64,000 nt of DNA from Marinobacterium ramblicola (lineage in GTDB: Bacteria; Pseudomonadota; Gammaproteobacteria; Pseudomonadales; Balneatricaceae), in assembly GCF_019084545.1 (NCBI RefSeq), contig NZ_JAHREP010000022.1, forward strand, positions 1 to 64,000, in the 5' to 3' direction. Numbering within the stretch: the first letter of the stretch is position 1; each line of letters begins with the position of its first letter. Below are positions 63,350 through 64,000 of this stretch, piece after piece. The translations under genes were made by a program, and so were the position numbers. Below the pieces are notes generated by a model, which searched no databases, was not told the origin of the DNA, and worked only from the letters and a program-made list of their open reading frames with translations.

Positions 63350-64000
63350 CGCTTCGCAGAACGCTTGGCTACGCGCGCTGCTCATCATCGGCCTGCTCGG
63401 CAGCGCGCAGGGTTTTGCTGCGACGAACGCCCCGGATCGGCCGGAACTGGATCCGACAGGTGCTCCCAACAGTACCGAGCAGATCGGCAGCGCCCCCCGC
63501 CCCTCCTCCGAAACTTCAGCCGGTCGCCCCGGCGACGCCAGGGATCCAACGCATCGGACTCCTGATCCGGGCAGCACCCCGCCGGCGTTCGTACCCCGCG
63601 AGATGCAGCTGCTGGACCATCAACTGCCCAGCATACCGGGACGACCAGCCTCCGTGGCCAGTCGGGCAAGCGATCTTATCAAGTCCGAGATTCTGGTCAG
63701 TGCCAGCGATCTGGAAACGGCGAATCGTCAGCGCCAACAACTGGCCGCGCAAGATTTGCGGATCAAAAATCGCCAGATGCTCGGCGGGCTCGGGCTTGTG
63801 CTCAGCATCTACCGTGTACCTGACGACAAGGACCCGGATGTCCTGTTGGCCCAACTGCAACAGCAGTGGCCGGAGTGGGCCGCCGAGTTCAACCGGCGCT
63901 ACCGCCTGCAAGGCAGTAGCGGACGCCAGTTTGCACGTCGAATGGTGGCGTTACCGGACACGACCGAATCCGGGGACGGTGTCAGGTTGGCGATGCTCGA
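63342..64000 (+). CDS. Exported protein, N-terminal part (possible subtilase; runs off the window)
   Basis: An open frame from the ATG at 63342, which overlaps the anti-sigma stop, to the last base: 219 complete codons and no stop. A signal peptide covers about 1-28 (LRALLIIGLLGSAQGFAA). A long Pro/Ser/Thr/Asp-rich linker (about 30-95) is followed by a folded region with ILVSASDLETANRQRQQLAA and MLGGLGLVLSIYRVPDDKDP, of the type found as propeptide before S8 peptidases. The catalytic domain, if any, lies beyond the window, so the S8 call is inferred from context. Confidence 0.5.
   Translation, partial: MSNASQNAWLRALLIIGLLGSAQGFAATNAPDRPELDPTGAPNSTEQIGSAPRPSSETSAGRPGDARDPTHRTPDPGSTPPAFVPREMQLLDHQLPSIPGRPASVASRASDLIKSEILVSASDLETANRQRQQLAAQDLRIKNRQMLGGLGLVLSIYRVPDDKDPDVLLAQLQQQWPEWAAEFNRRYRLQGSSGRQFARRMVALPDTTESGDGVRLAML

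Overview
The window looks like chromosome of a halotolerant, nitrogen-fixing gammaproteobacterium, probably of the marine Oceanospirillales/Pseudomonadales type. The evidence is the protein similarity (HexR, MksBEF, DUF3422, DUF294 proteins, TorF-type porin), high-GC codon use, three osmolyte systems, and an Azotobacter/Pseudomonas stutzeri-like arrangement of nif accessory genes. The species cannot be named from this sequence. No rRNA, tRNA or CRISPR array was seen.

Layout. 1-5115: choline to glycine betaine oxidation (end of betB, betA) and a choline ABC transporter (choXWV). 5252-12552: a TorF-like porin, a hemerythrin, a GGDEF diguanylate cyclase, a four-gene partner-switching/two-component operon (receiver-PP2C, STAS, hybrid kinase, SfsA-like fragment) and a LysE exporter. 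12859-17219: a BCCT transporter, a cNMP/CBS/DUF294 regulator and a DnaQ-type exonuclease. 17300-18850: a small lipoprotein and an FMN-dependent hydroxy-acid dehydrogenase. 18850-27813: iron uptake. exbB-exbD-exbD-tonB is divergent from a fecABCDE-like operon across a Fur-box region. A remnant of an IS1380-family element is fused in frame to the last part of a piuC-like gene. 27755-32724: small conserved genes, a low-GC ccdAB toxin-antitoxin pair between two 32-bp near-identical repeats, a thioesterase, BolA and DUF3422. 32792-38371: the Mks condensin operon mksF-mksE-mksB, without an adjacent nuclease subunit.

38484-50705 is devoted mainly to nitrogenase support: modEABC molybdate uptake, nifF flavodoxin, and on the other strand the operon nifV - 51-codon gene - cysE/nifP - TPR gene - nifW - nifZ - nifM - clpX. 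I read NifA upstream activator sites (TGT-N10-ACA) and sigma-54 -24/-12 elements in front of nifF (two sites) and nifV (one site), and a weaker set in front of modE. A DMT transporter and an AraC regulator separate nifF from clpX. nifHDK, nifUS and nifA are not in the window.

50860-57604: a coiled-coil protein, an enoyl-CoA hydratase-family protein, HexR, and an operon that makes and recycles the compatible solute glucosylglycerate (phosphatase, GpgS, GH13 phosphorylase). 57639-64000, all on the plus strand: a START-domain protein, a small secreted protein, then a cluster of a 672-residue outer-membrane barrel, a secreted protein, an ECF sigma factor, an unusual anti-sigma factor and the N-terminal part of an exported protein that runs off the window. 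This last cluster is the best candidate for a poorly described system.
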